Shown here: positions 45,855-54,001 of the stretch, in pieces
Layout: each line of letters begins with the position of its first letter
Position numbering within the stretch: the stretch's first letter is position 1
NCBI RefSeq assembly: GCF_900101265.1
Contig: NZ_FMZS01000014.1
Location: 1-64,000, forward strand
DNA: 64,000 nucleotides
DNA from: Massilia sp. PDC64
GTDB taxonomy: Bacteria; Pseudomonadota; Gammaproteobacteria; Burkholderiales; Burkholderiaceae_D
Direction of reading: 5' to 3'
Program-made: the position numbers and the translations under genes
The notes under the pieces: generated by a model
Seen by the model: the letters and a program-made list of their open reading frames with translations, nothing else
Told to the model about the DNA's origin: nothing
Databases searched by the model: none

Positions 45855-48162
45855 GGTCTTCCTTGTGGATGGCATTCCAGATGACAGCCGGCGTGGCCGG
45901 CATCTCCAGTTCCTCGGGGGCGTCTTCGCCGAGCGCGTCGGCCAGGGCGTTGAAGATGACGGCGGTGGCCGGCGTGATGCCGCTCTCCCCGCCGCCCTTC
46001 ACGCGCAGCGGGTTGCCGGCGGTCGGGTCCTCGGCAAACACGAGCGACACGCGCGGCACGCGGCCGGCGCGCGGCACGCCATAGTCCATGTACGAGCCGG
46101 ACATCACCTGGCCGCTGTCGCGGTCGACGTAATACCCTTCGGACAGCGCCTGCCCGATACCCTGCGCCAGGCCGCCATGCACTTGGCCCTCGACGATCAG
46201 CGGATTGATCGGCTGGCCGACGTCGTCCACGGAGGCGTAGTGCAGCAGCTCGACCTCGCCAGTCTCCGGATCGATCTCCAGCTCCATCACGGCCGCCCCG
46301 GTCGGGTGCGCCGCCATGCGGCCGTTGAATTCGGCGTCGGACGCGAGCGGCGCTCGCCCCGCCTGTTGCAGCCTGGTGGCCAGTGCGAACAGGCCCAGGC
46401 GCGTGTCGCCGGCAACGAAATGCCCGTTCTCGAAGCGGACGGCTGCCGCGTCGATACCGAGCAGCCAGGCCAGTCCTGCCCTGCCCTGCTCGACGATGTC
46501 GGCCGCGTTCTGCACGAGCAGCGTGCCGCCCAGGCGCATGCTGCGGTCCGAGTGGGTGCCGCCGCCGACGCTGACGAATGCCGTGTCGCCGGTACGCAGC
46601 CGTACCGATTCCGGCGGCACGCCCAGGTGCGCCGCCACGACCTGGGCGAACGTCGTCGCGTGGCCCTGGCCCTGCGTCTGCGTGCCCGACACCAGGTCGA
46701 CCACGCCCTCGGCCAGGACGCGCATCTCGATGCGTTCGCGCGGCGCGCCGACGGGGGCCTCGACGTAGTTGGCCAGCCCGATGCCGCGCAGCCGGCCGCG
46801 CGCGGCCGAGGCGGCGCGGCGGGCCGCGAAACCGTCCCAGTCGGCCAGCGCCAGCACGCGCTCCATGTTGCCGATGAAGTCGCCGCTGTCGTACGTCAGG
46901 CCCATCGCGCTGCGGTAGGGCAGCCGGCTGCGCGGCACCATGTTGCGGCGGCGGATCTCGACCCGGTCGATGCCGAGGCGATGCGCGGCCAGGTCGAGCA
47001 GGCGCTCCATCATGTGGTGCGCCTCGGGCCTTCCGGCGCCGCGGTAGGGCGCGGTCGGCGCCGTATTGCTGAGCGCCGCGCGGATGTGCACGGCCGCCAC
47101 CGGCACGTGGTAGACGGTCGTCATGATGCGGGTACCGTTCGACATCGGCACGTACGACACGGTGTGGGCCCCCACGTTGCCCAGCCATTCGTGGTCGGTG
47201 GCGAGGATACGGCCGTCGGCGTCGAAGGCGATGGCGGCGCGCAGGATGGCGTCGCGGCCCTGGTAGTCCGACAGGAATGCCTCGCTGCGGTCGCTGGTCC
47301 ACTTGACCGCGCGGCCGCAGCGGCGTGCCGCCCAGACCACCGCCAGCTGCTCGACGTTGACCGAGCTGCGCGGGCCGAAGCCGCCGCCGACGTCCGGACA
47401 GATCACGCGCACCTTGTCGGCCGGCGCGCGCAGTGCGCCCACCAGCGACATCTTCTGGCGCACCGCGCCCTGGCTGCCCGAGATCAGCGTGTAACTGCCC
47501 TCCGCGGGGTCGTACACGCCGATCGCGGCGCGCGGCTCCATCTGGCAGTTCACCACGCGGCTGTTATGGAAATCGCGGCGCACGACGAGGTGGGCATCGG
47601 CGAACAGGCGCTGCGCGGCCGCGCGGTCGCCCAGTTGCACTTCGAAGCACAGGTTGCCCGGCGCATCGTCGTACAGCTGCGGTGCGCCCGCCGCCAATGC
47701 GTCGTCGGCGCGCACGACGGCATCCAGCACGTCGTAGTCGACCATGATCATCTCGGCGGCGTCGCGCGCGCGGGCCGCCGTGTCCGCAACCACCATCGCC
47801 ACCGCCTCGCCGACGTGGCGCACCTTGTCCACCGGAAGCGGCAAGTGCAGCCGGCTGTAGGCCGGGGCGTGCAGCGCATCGCGGAACGCCGGCGCCGTGG
47901 GGTCGATCGCGTCGAGCGGCATTGGCACGTGCTGCATGCCCTGGAATCCATCGGCGACGTAGTCGGCGCCGGTCAGCACGGCGAACACGCCGGGTGCGGC
48001 CAGCGCGGCGCCGATGTCGATGGAGACGATGCGCGCATGCGCATGCGGCGACCGCAGGAAAGCGGCATACGCCTGGCCCGGCACGTCGATGTCGTCCGTG
48101 TAGCGGCCGTTGCCCGTCACCAGGCGCCGGTCTTCCAGCCGCGGCAGGGGTTGGCCGATCAT
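45841..48162 (-). CDS. Molybdenum hydroxylase large subunit (xanthine dehydrogenase/CoxL family, form II type)
   Basis: 773 residues from the ATG at 48162, which overlaps the small-subunit stop (ATGA). It binds the Mo-molybdopterin cofactor and carries the active site: PDVGGGFGPRSSVNVEQL, PTAPYRGAGRPEAHHMMERL and the catalytic glutamate in VKGGGESGITPATAVIFNAL. PYRGAGR is the form II motif; true CO dehydrogenase has AYRCSFR with a cysteine, so CO oxidation is unlikely. Hydroxylation of an N-heterocycle, aldehyde or similar ring is more plausible. Confidence 0.93.
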   Translation of the reverse strand: MIGQPLPRLEDRRLVTGNGRYTDDIDVPGQAYAAFLRSPHAHARIVSIDIGAALAAPGVFAVLTGADYVADGFQGMQHVPMPLDAIDPTAPAFRDALHAPAYSRLHLPLPVDKVRHVGEAVAMVVADTAARARDAAEMIMVDYDVLDAVVRADDALAAGAPQLYDDAPGNLCFEVQLGDRAAAQRLFADAHLVVRRDFHNSRVVNCQMEPRAAIGVYDPAEGSYTLISGSQGAVRQKMSLVGALRAPADKVRVICPDVGGGFGPRSSVNVEQLAVVWAARRCGRAVKWTSDRSEAFLSDYQGRDAILRAAIAFDADGRILATDHEWLGNVGAHTVSYVPMSNGTRIMTTVYHVPVAAVHIRAALSNTAPTAPYRGAGRPEAHHMMERLLDLAAHRLGIDRVEIRRRNMVPRSRLPYRSAMGLTYDSGDFIGNMERVLALADWDGFAARRAASAARGRLRGIGLANYVEAPVGAPRERIEMRVLAEGVVDLVSGTQTQGQGHATTFAQVVAAHLGVPPESVRLRTGDTAFVSVGGGTHSDRSMRLGGTLLVQNAADIVEQGRAGLAWLLGIDAAAVRFENGHFVAGDTRLGLFALATRLQQAGRAPLASDAEFNGRMAAHPTGAAVMELEIDPETGEVELLHYASVDDVGQPINPLIVEGQVHGGLAQGIGQALSEGYYVDRDSGQVMSGSYMDYGVPRAGRVPRVSLVFAEDPTAGNPLRVKGGGESGITPATAVIFNALADALGEDAPEELEMPATPAVIWNAIHKEDHAHE

Positions 48163-48641
48163 GCGGGCACCTCCGGATACAGCGCGCGCGCCGCGTGGCG
48201 CACCGCCTCGATGATGTTCACGTAGCCGGTGCAGCGGCAGATATTGCCCTCCAAAGCCGTGTGGATGGTCTCGTCGTCGAGCGACGCCGGCCGCTCGCGC
48301 AGGAAGTACTCGATCGCCATGATCATGCCGGGGGTGCAGAAGCCGCACTGCAGGCCATGGCATTGCACGAAGGCTTGCTGGACGGCGCTCAGCCGGCCGT
48401 CGCGCTCGAGGTCCTCGACGGTGCGCACGCTGCCGCCGTCGGCCTGCGCCGCCAGCACCGTGCACGACTTGACGGCGGCGCCGTCGAGGTGGACGGTGCA
48501 CGCGCCGCACTGGGTCGTGTCGCAGCCGACGTGGGTGCCGGTCAGGCCCGCTTCGCGCCGGAGGAATTCGACCAGCAGCGTGCGGTCCTCGACCTCGCGC
48601 TCGACCTGCCGGCCATTGACTTGTATGTTCACTTGTACCAC
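48159..48641 (-). CDS. Molybdenum hydroxylase small subunit, two [2Fe-2S] clusters
   Basis: 160 residues. The N-terminal plant-ferredoxin-type cluster ligands are in HVGCDTTQCGACTVHLDG, plus a cysteine near VKSCTVLA. The C-terminal cluster ligands are in LQCGFCTPGMIM and NICRCTGYVNII. It passes electrons from the Mo site to the FAD subunit. It has the four-base ATGA overlap with the large-subunit gene and lies 31 bases after coxG. Confidence 0.95.
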   Translation of the reverse strand: MVQVNIQVNGRQVEREVEDRTLLVEFLRREAGLTGTHVGCDTTQCGACTVHLDGAAVKSCTVLAAQADGGSVRTVEDLERDGRLSAVQQAFVQCHGLQCGFCTPGMIMAIEYFLRERPASLDDETIHTALEGNICRCTGYVNIIEAVRHAARALYPEVPA

Positions 48642-48672
48642 TTGTCACCTGCCTGTTCGTATCGATGCCGCG

Positions 48673-49182
48673 TCAGCCGCGCTGCCACCATTTTTTCGGT
48701 GCCGCTTCGGCCCCGGCTTCCGGCACGGCCGCGTCCTGCGGGGGCGCCAGCTGCTCGCCGAAGCGCTTGAAGAACTCGTCCGCCATGCGGTTGGCCACCG
48801 ACGCGACGAGGCGCGACCCGACCTGGGCCAGCTTGCCGCCCACTTCGGCCGTAGCCGCATAGGTCAGTTCGGTGCCGCCGTCGGGCGCGTCGGCCAGCGT
48901 GACGACGGCCTGCATCTTGCCGAAGCCGGCGATGCCGCCCTCGCCCTTGCCGGCGATGCGGTAGCCTTCGTCCGGACGCCGCTCGGACAGCGTCAGGCTG
49001 CCCTTGAAGCGGGCCTTGACGGGACCTACGGCGGCCTGCACCACGGCTTCGAATTCGTCCTCGCCGCGCGCGCCGAACGATTCGCAACCGGGCACGCAGG
49101 CCTGCAGCACGGCCGGGTCGTTGAGGGCCGCCCAGACTTCGTGGCGCGGCGCCGCGATCACTTGGGTTCCGTTGAATTCCAT
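48673..49182 (-). CDS. CoxG-like SRPBCC-domain protein
   Basis: 169 residues. CoxG family members are associated with Mo hydroxylase clusters and have been linked to membrane attachment or quinone delivery. The N-terminus is MEFNGTQVIAAPRHEVWAAL, with GKGEGGIAGFGKMQAVVTL and AEVGGKLAQVGSRLVASVANRMADEF (landmarks) further on. The C-terminal tail is alanine/proline rich and ends KKWWQRG. It lies between the FAD and iron-sulfur subunit genes. Confidence 0.9.
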   Translation of the reverse strand: MEFNGTQVIAAPRHEVWAALNDPAVLQACVPGCESFGARGEDEFEAVVQAAVGPVKARFKGSLTLSERRPDEGYRIAGKGEGGIAGFGKMQAVVTLADAPDGGTELTYAATAEVGGKLAQVGSRLVASVANRMADEFFKRFGEQLAPPQDAAVPEAGAEAAPKKWWQRG

Positions 49183-49207
49183 ATGGGTCTCCTTGTAGAT
49201 GCCGGCG

Positions 49208-50008
49208 TCACGCGCCGGTCATGGCCGCGACCGCGCGGCGGGTGAATACCTCGACGAGGCTGGCGCGGTAGCGCGCCGGGATGCGTTCGTCGTCGAGCAT
49301 GCGGCCGGGATCCATCGCCACGCCGGCCAGCGCGTCCACGGCGCAGTCGCGCGCCAGCGCCTGCTCGGCCTCGTGCCAGCGGAACACCGACGGCGCCGCG
49401 CCCGTGACGGCGACCCGCACGCCCGCATCGCCATCGGCGACGAACACGCCTGCGAGCGCATAGCCGGAGGCGGGATGGCGGTACTTGCGGTAGGCGGCGC
49501 GGCGCGGCAGCGGGAACTCGATCGCGACCACGAGTTCGCCGGGGCCCAGCGCGGTCTCGAACATGTCGACGAAAAAGTCGTCGGCCGGAATGCGGCGCGC
49601 GCTGGTGACGACCGTCGCGCCCAGGCCCAGCACGGCGGCCGGGTAATCGGCGGCCGGATCATTGTTGGCCACCGATCCGCCCATGGTGCCGCGGTTGCGG
49701 ACCTGCGGATCGGCGATCAGGCCGGCCAGGCCGGCGAGCGCGGGAATCGCACCGCGCACGATACCGCTCGCGGCCACCTCGGCATGGCGGGTGGCGGCGC
49801 CGATGCGCAATACGTTCCCCTCCAGCGCGATGCCGCGCAGTTCGTCGAGCCGGGTCAGGTCGACCAGGTAGGCCGGTGCGGCCAGCCGCTGCTTCAGGGT
49901 CGGCACGAGCGTCATGCCGCCGGACAGCGCCTTGGCATCGGGATGCTCGTCCAGGATGGCCAGCGCCTGCGCGAGCGTGGCCGGCCGGACATAGGAAAAT
50001 GCGTACAC
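49208..50008 (-). CDS. Molybdenum hydroxylase FAD-binding subunit (CoxM type)
   Basis: 266 residues of the FAD_binding_5/CO_deh_flav_C family. MYAFSYVRPATLAQALAIL and the FAD loop LSGGMTLVPTLKQRL are at the N-terminus. The second loop IGAATRHAEVAASGIV and DPQVRNRGTMGGSVANNDPA follow. It completes the three-subunit hydroxylase with the large and iron-sulfur subunits downstream. Confidence 0.94.
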   Translation of the reverse strand: MYAFSYVRPATLAQALAILDEHPDAKALSGGMTLVPTLKQRLAAPAYLVDLTRLDELRGIALEGNVLRIGAATRHAEVAASGIVRGAIPALAGLAGLIADPQVRNRGTMGGSVANNDPAADYPAAVLGLGATVVTSARRIPADDFFVDMFETALGPGELVVAIEFPLPRRAAYRKYRHPASGYALAGVFVADGDAGVRVAVTGAAPSVFRWHEAEQALARDCAVDALAGVAMDPGRMLDDERIPARYRASLVEVFTRRAVAAMTGA

Positions 50009-50018
50009 GTTGTCTCTC

Positions 50019-50804
50019 TCAGGACTGTTGCAGGAAATCGCCGACGACGCGCGCCAGCGCCAGGGGTACCTCGAGCATCGGGTAATGCCCGCACCCGTCC
50101 AGCACCTCCAGCGTGGCGTTCGGATACCAGGCGAGCCAGGTCCGCTCCATCAGCTCGCGCGTCAGCGTCGGGTCGTGCGCCCCGGCCAGCACCTGGACGG
50201 GCACCGGGTTGCCGCGCACGCGCTCGGAAAAATCCACCGTGCCCCAGTCGCGCAGGTAGCCGGAAAAGGCCTCCGGCGCCGTGCAGGCCGCCGAATCGAG
50301 CGCCTGGCGCCGCAGCCACACGGCGGGCAACCGGCGGCCGGTCGAGAAATCGAGGATGAACTGGCGCTGTGCCACGTCGTGCGCGGCCTTGTCGAACATG
50401 GCGAGGCGCTGCGCGTCCATGCGCGACCCGCAGGCCGGCACCGCCGTGAGCGCGACCATGCGCTCGATGCGGCCCGGCGCCGCGGCCAGCAGCACGCGCT
50501 GGATGGCCACGCCGCCCATCGAGTGGCCGACGAGCGAGAAGCGCCCCCACCCGAGCGCGGCGGCCAGTTCCAGCGCGTCCACGGCGGCTTCCTCGAACGT
50601 GTAGTCGCCGCGGATGGCCCTGGCGCGGCCGTAGCCGCGGTAGTCGAAGAACACCCAGGTGGCCGCGTCAGGATCGAGTCCTTCGCAGAACGCGCGCCAG
50701 TCGCCGGTGTGGCCGAACGCGCCGCCGAACACCATCACCTTGCGGGCCCCGCGCCCGAACTCGTGGCCGAACTGCGCCAGTTGCGTGGTCGTGCGGTTTG
50801 CCAT
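50019..50804 (-). CDS. Alpha/beta-hydrolase
   Basis: 261 residues from the ATG at 50804, one base overlapping the fumarylacetoacetase-type stop (TGATG). The oxyanion segment is VMVFGGAFGHTGDW. The nucleophile elbow is LVGHSMGG (Ser near residue 95), the acid is in VLAGAHDPTLT and the histidine in LDGCGHYPMLEVP. In aromatic pathways such enzymes cleave enol-lactones, formyl amides or ring-fission products. The exact role here is unknown. Confidence 0.88.
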   Translation of the reverse strand: MANRTTTQLAQFGHEFGRGARKVMVFGGAFGHTGDWRAFCEGLDPDAATWVFFDYRGYGRARAIRGDYTFEEAAVDALELAAALGWGRFSLVGHSMGGVAIQRVLLAAAPGRIERMVALTAVPACGSRMDAQRLAMFDKAAHDVAQRQFILDFSTGRRLPAVWLRRQALDSAACTAPEAFSGYLRDWGTVDFSERVRGNPVPVQVLAGAHDPTLTRELMERTWLAWYPNATLEVLDGCGHYPMLEVPLALARVVGDFLQQS

Positions 50805-52138
50805 CACGACCTCCCGCCGGCGACGGGCAGCGCCGGTTCGATGCGGCCGCGGCATTCGCCGAAGCCGATGGACACGACGCCGTGCCGCCGCGCGCGGGCG
50901 CGCAGGACGATCTCGTCGCCGTCCTCGAGCGCCGTGCGGAACTCTTCCGGTCCCACCTTCAGCGGATCGGCGCCGGCATTGGTCAGCTCCGTGAGGCAGG
51001 CACGCGCCGCATCGTCGGCGCCGGAAATCGTGCCGCTGCCGATCAGGTCCCCCGGCCGCAGGTTGCAGCCGTTGCTCGCGTGGTGGGCCAGCATCTGCCC
51101 GAAGGTCCAGTACAGGTTCTGCAAGTGCGTGCTCGTGATGCGCAGCGGCCCTTCGCCGGCCGCGCGCCTGGACGGCGTCGACAGCCAGGCTTCGAGCGCG
51201 ATGTCGATGCCGCCTTCGGCCTGGTCGCGCGCGTCGTGCAGATGCGGCAGCGGGGCCGGGTCGCCGGCGGGACGGGGCGGCGCCGGCAGGCGGAACGGGG
51301 CCAGCGCTTCCTGGGTCACGATCCACGGCGAGATCGACGAAATGAAACTCTTGCCGAGGAAGGGGCCGAGCACCTGCTCCCACCACTGGATGCTCTTGGC
51401 CGACCAGTCGTTCAGCAGGCAGTACCCGAAGATGTGGTCGGCGGCCGCGCCGATCGGGATCGGCTGGCCCAGCGCGTTGCCCTGGCCGACGAAGGCCGCG
51501 AGCTCCAGCTCGAAGTCGAGCATCGGCGCCGGGCCGTATTCGACCGCGCCATCGCCGTTGCGGTATTGGCCGAGCGGACGGCGCACGGGGGTCCCGCTGA
51601 CGCGGATCGACGACGCGCGGCCGTGATAGGCGATCGGCAGCGACTTGAACGCGGGCGGCAGCGGATCCTTCAGGCCCTTGTAGCGGCCGTGGCGTTCCGT
51701 GTGGTGCAGCGACGTGAGGAAATCGCTGTAGTCGCCGATCTCGCACGGCAGGAGCATCGTGGCGGCCGCCATCGGCACCAGGATGTGTTCGCGCATGCTT
51801 TCGGCGCGCGCCCGCCGCTCGCCGTCGCTGCGCAGCAGCTCGGACAGCGCGGCGCGCAGGGCCGACGCGTAGTGCGGTCCGAGCGCCATCAGGCCGTTCA
51901 GGCGGCCGTCGGCGCAGGCGCGCGCGGCCTTGGCGGCGTCGCCGTCGAGCAGACCGGCGCCGAGCAGCGCATCGAGGTCGGCGATCTCGGTGCCGATCGC
52001 GACACCGGCGCGTGCGCGGCGGCCGTCGGAGAACACGCCGAAGGGCAGGTTTTGGATCGGAAACTCGGCGTCGGGCTCGTTGGCGGACGCCACCCAGGCG
52101 CGGCGCGCGGGGTCGTGGGTCGGGTTCAGGTGCGCCAT
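50804..52138 (-). CDS. Fumarylacetoacetase-type hydrolase
   Basis: 444 residues from the ATG at 52138. The N-terminal domain has ANEPDAEFPIQNLPFGVF, typical of full-length fumarylacetoacetase. The catalytic domain has LPIAYHGRASSIRVSGT, MLDFELELAAFVGQGN and LNDWSAKSIQWWE. It would hydrolyse a C-C bond in a 1,3-diketo ring-fission product, giving fumarate or maleate plus an acetoacetate-like acid. Neither homogentisate dioxygenase nor maleylacetoacetate isomerase is in the window, so the natural substrate may differ from tyrosine degradation. Confidence 0.92.
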   Translation of the reverse strand: MAHLNPTHDPARRAWVASANEPDAEFPIQNLPFGVFSDGRRARAGVAIGTEIADLDALLGAGLLDGDAAKAARACADGRLNGLMALGPHYASALRAALSELLRSDGERRARAESMREHILVPMAAATMLLPCEIGDYSDFLTSLHHTERHGRYKGLKDPLPPAFKSLPIAYHGRASSIRVSGTPVRRPLGQYRNGDGAVEYGPAPMLDFELELAAFVGQGNALGQPIPIGAAADHIFGYCLLNDWSAKSIQWWEQVLGPFLGKSFISSISPWIVTQEALAPFRLPAPPRPAGDPAPLPHLHDARDQAEGGIDIALEAWLSTPSRRAAGEGPLRITSTHLQNLYWTFGQMLAHHASNGCNLRPGDLIGSGTISGADDAARACLTELTNAGADPLKVGPEEFRTALEDGDEIVLRARARRHGVVSIGFGECRGRIEPALPVAGGRS

Positions 52139-52139
52139 G

Positions 52140-52667
52140 TCAATCCACCGCCTGTGCGGCGCGCGCCGCCTTTTCGGCGCTCCAGTCGTCGAGCAGGCCG
52201 CGTGCCTTGCTGCGGAAGTCCGCATGCATCGCGGGCGTGCCGGTCGGCGTCGTGAACTCGAGGCGGAAGCCATTCGGATCGAAGAAGTAGATCGACTTGA
52301 CGAAGTGATGGTCGACGGGCCCGAGCACCTCCACGCCGGCGGCCTGCAGGCGCGCCTTCATGTCTTCCAGGCCGGCCAGGCTGTCCACGCGCAGCGCGAT
52401 GTGGTTGACCCAGGCCGGCGTGTTGGCCGAGGGCTCGGCGCAGACGCCGTCGCCGAGGTCGAAGAAGGCGATGTTCGAACCGTCGCGCATCTCGAAGAAC
52501 AGGTGCACGTACGGGCAGTACTCGCCGGTGCTGGGCACGCGGTCGAGGCGGATGACGTGCACCAGCGGCAGGCCGAGCAGGTCTTCGTAGAAGGCCCGGG
52601 TTTCCTCGGCGTCGCGGCAGCGCCAGGCGAAGTGATGCAGTCCGCGCACGGCGGGCGGCTTGGTCAT
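52140..52667 (-). CDS. VOC-superfamily protein (glyoxalase/extradiol dioxygenase fold)
   Basis: 175 residues from the ATG at 52667, after GGAGA. The two beta-alpha-beta-beta-beta modules start at VRGLHHFAWRCRDAEETRAFY and WVNHIALRVDSLAGLEDM. Candidate metal ligands are the histidines in LHHFAW and VNHIAL and the glutamates in LFFEM and RLEFTTP. It lies between the monooxygenase and the C-C hydrolase, exactly where a ring-cleaving dioxygenase would be expected. An isomerase or lyase role cannot be excluded. Confidence 0.8.
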   Translation of the reverse strand: MTKPPAVRGLHHFAWRCRDAEETRAFYEDLLGLPLVHVIRLDRVPSTGEYCPYVHLFFEMRDGSNIAFFDLGDGVCAEPSANTPAWVNHIALRVDSLAGLEDMKARLQAAGVEVLGPVDHHFVKSIYFFDPNGFRLEFTTPTGTPAMHADFRSKARGLLDDWSAEKAARAAQAVD

Positions 52668-52689
52668 GATGTCTCCTTGTACGGTTGGC

Positions 52690-53880
52690 TTACAGGGGAA
52701 CGGCGTCGACGTCGTACTCGAACAGCCATTCGTAGCGTTCCTTGACGCGGTCCTCGCTCCATTCGGTGCCGACGTAGGCGGCCGCCCCCTCGGCATGGCC
52801 GAGCGCCGGGTTGTGGAAGCGCGCGGCGTTCGCCGCCGAGCCGCGCACGATGCGCGCGGTGCGCTCGTGGCGCGCGGCCTCGTAGCTGCGCAGCGCCTGC
52901 GCCAGGTCGCCACGGTATTGGTCGAGCGCGCGCGCCAGGATGTAGCCGTCCTCGAGCGCCATGCCGGCGCCCTGGGCCAGGAACGGCAGGGTCGGATGGC
53001 AGGCGTCGCCCAGCAGGGTCACGCTGCCCTGCGACCATTGCGGCATCGGATCGCGCACCATCAGGGCCCATTTGTACGGCACGTCGATGGCACGGATCAT
53101 CGTCTGCACGTCCTCGTGCCAGCCGGCGAAGTCGCGCAGGCACTCCTCGTGCGTGCCGCGTTCCGACCAGGATTCGACTTCCCAGCCGCCGCCCTCCACC
53201 GCGCCCACGAAGTTCACGAGCTCGCCGCCGCGCAGCGGGTACTGGATCACGTGCGCGCCCGGCCCCACCCAGTTGCTGCCGTACGGTTCGCGCATGTGGG
53301 CCGGCAGGTCGGACGCGCGGATCACGCCGCGCCACGCCATGATGCCGGAGAAGCGCGGCGCGTCCGGTCCGAACAGCGCTTCGCGGGTGCGCGAATGGAC
53401 GCCGTCGGCGCCGATCACGAGGTTGGCGGTCCAGGTCGTGCCGTCCGCCGCATGCACCGTGACGCGGCCATCGTCATGCTGGCGGTGGCCGTCGACCTTG
53501 ACGCCGAGCCGGATGGCGTCCGGACTGCGCCGGCGCACGCCGTCGGCGAGCACGGCGTGCAGGTCGGCGCGGTGCAGCGTGAAGTAGGGATAGCCATAGC
53601 GCTCGCGCGACACGGCGCCGAGGTCGAACAGCGGCCAGGCCTGCCCCGTGTTCCACAGGCGCACGCGCTTGCCGGCCGGCTCGGAGGCGATGCGTTCCAG
53701 GTCCGGTCCGAGGCCGAGCCGGTACAGGACGCCGGTGGCGTTCGCGCTGAGCTGGACGCCGGCGCCGATCTCCTTGAGTTGCGCGGCCTGTTCGAGCACG
53801 GTGACGTGGAAGCCCCGGTCGAGCAAGGCATTGGCGGCGGTCAGGCCGCCGAGGCCCGCCCCGATGATGACGATGTTCAT
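52690..53880 (-). CDS. FAD-dependent aromatic-ring monooxygenase (salicylate/3-hydroxybenzoate hydroxylase type)
   Basis: 396 residues of the group A flavoprotein hydroxylases, which add one oxygen to a hydroxylated ring using NAD(P)H. The FAD motifs are VIIGAGLGGLTAANALL, the DG motif VIGADGVHSRTREAL and the GD motif LLGDACHPTLPFLAQGAGMALEDG (landmarks). The sequence resembles salicylate 1-, 3-hydroxybenzoate 6- and 6-hydroxynicotinate 3-hydroxylases. It is the first gene of the nine-gene catabolic operon. Confidence 0.9.
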   Translation of the reverse strand: MNIVIIGAGLGGLTAANALLDRGFHVTVLEQAAQLKEIGAGVQLSANATGVLYRLGLGPDLERIASEPAGKRVRLWNTGQAWPLFDLGAVSRERYGYPYFTLHRADLHAVLADGVRRRSPDAIRLGVKVDGHRQHDDGRVTVHAADGTTWTANLVIGADGVHSRTREALFGPDAPRFSGIMAWRGVIRASDLPAHMREPYGSNWVGPGAHVIQYPLRGGELVNFVGAVEGGGWEVESWSERGTHEECLRDFAGWHEDVQTMIRAIDVPYKWALMVRDPMPQWSQGSVTLLGDACHPTLPFLAQGAGMALEDGYILARALDQYRGDLAQALRSYEAARHERTARIVRGSAANAARFHNPALGHAEGAAAYVGTEWSEDRVKERYEWLFEYDVDAVPL

Positions 53881-53951
53881 GTGCTGTCTCGCTGAGTTCT
53901 TGTGCGACCCAATATAAAGAAAGGGTCAGGCGAGCGGAAGCAAAAAGAATT

Positions 53952-54001
53952 TATCGTTTAATCGGGAAAATCGAACAATATAAACAGTATTGATCGAATC
54001 G
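53952..54001. promoter_or_regulatory. A/T-rich control region before the monooxygenase operon, degenerate regulator site
   Basis: Forward TATCGTTTAATCGG (53952-53965) matches TATCGATAAATCGA of the site at 59800 at 11 of 14 positions and is preceded by AGAAT. Two further CGAT-containing stretches follow up to 54001. It lies between the LysR stop and the monooxygenase start, where the operon promoter must be. Confidence 0.4.

Noticed and set aside
45841..48162. Aerobic CO dehydrogenase
   Set aside because: The form I motif AYRCSFR is replaced by PYRGAGR.
40085..50008. Furoate/HMF degradation cluster (HmfABCDE with HmfFG)
   Set aside because: UbiX/UbiD, Mo hydroxylase subunits and a crotonase are present, but no furoyl-CoA synthetase or HmfH oxidoreductase was found, and a ring monooxygenase and FAH do not belong to that pathway.
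45126..53880. Nicotinate (Nic) pathway
   Set aside because: A Mo hydroxylase, an FAD monooxygenase, an alpha/beta hydrolase and an amidase are present. However, NicX-type 2,5-dihydroxypyridine dioxygenase and maleate isomerase are absent, and the FAH-type hydrolase has no place there.
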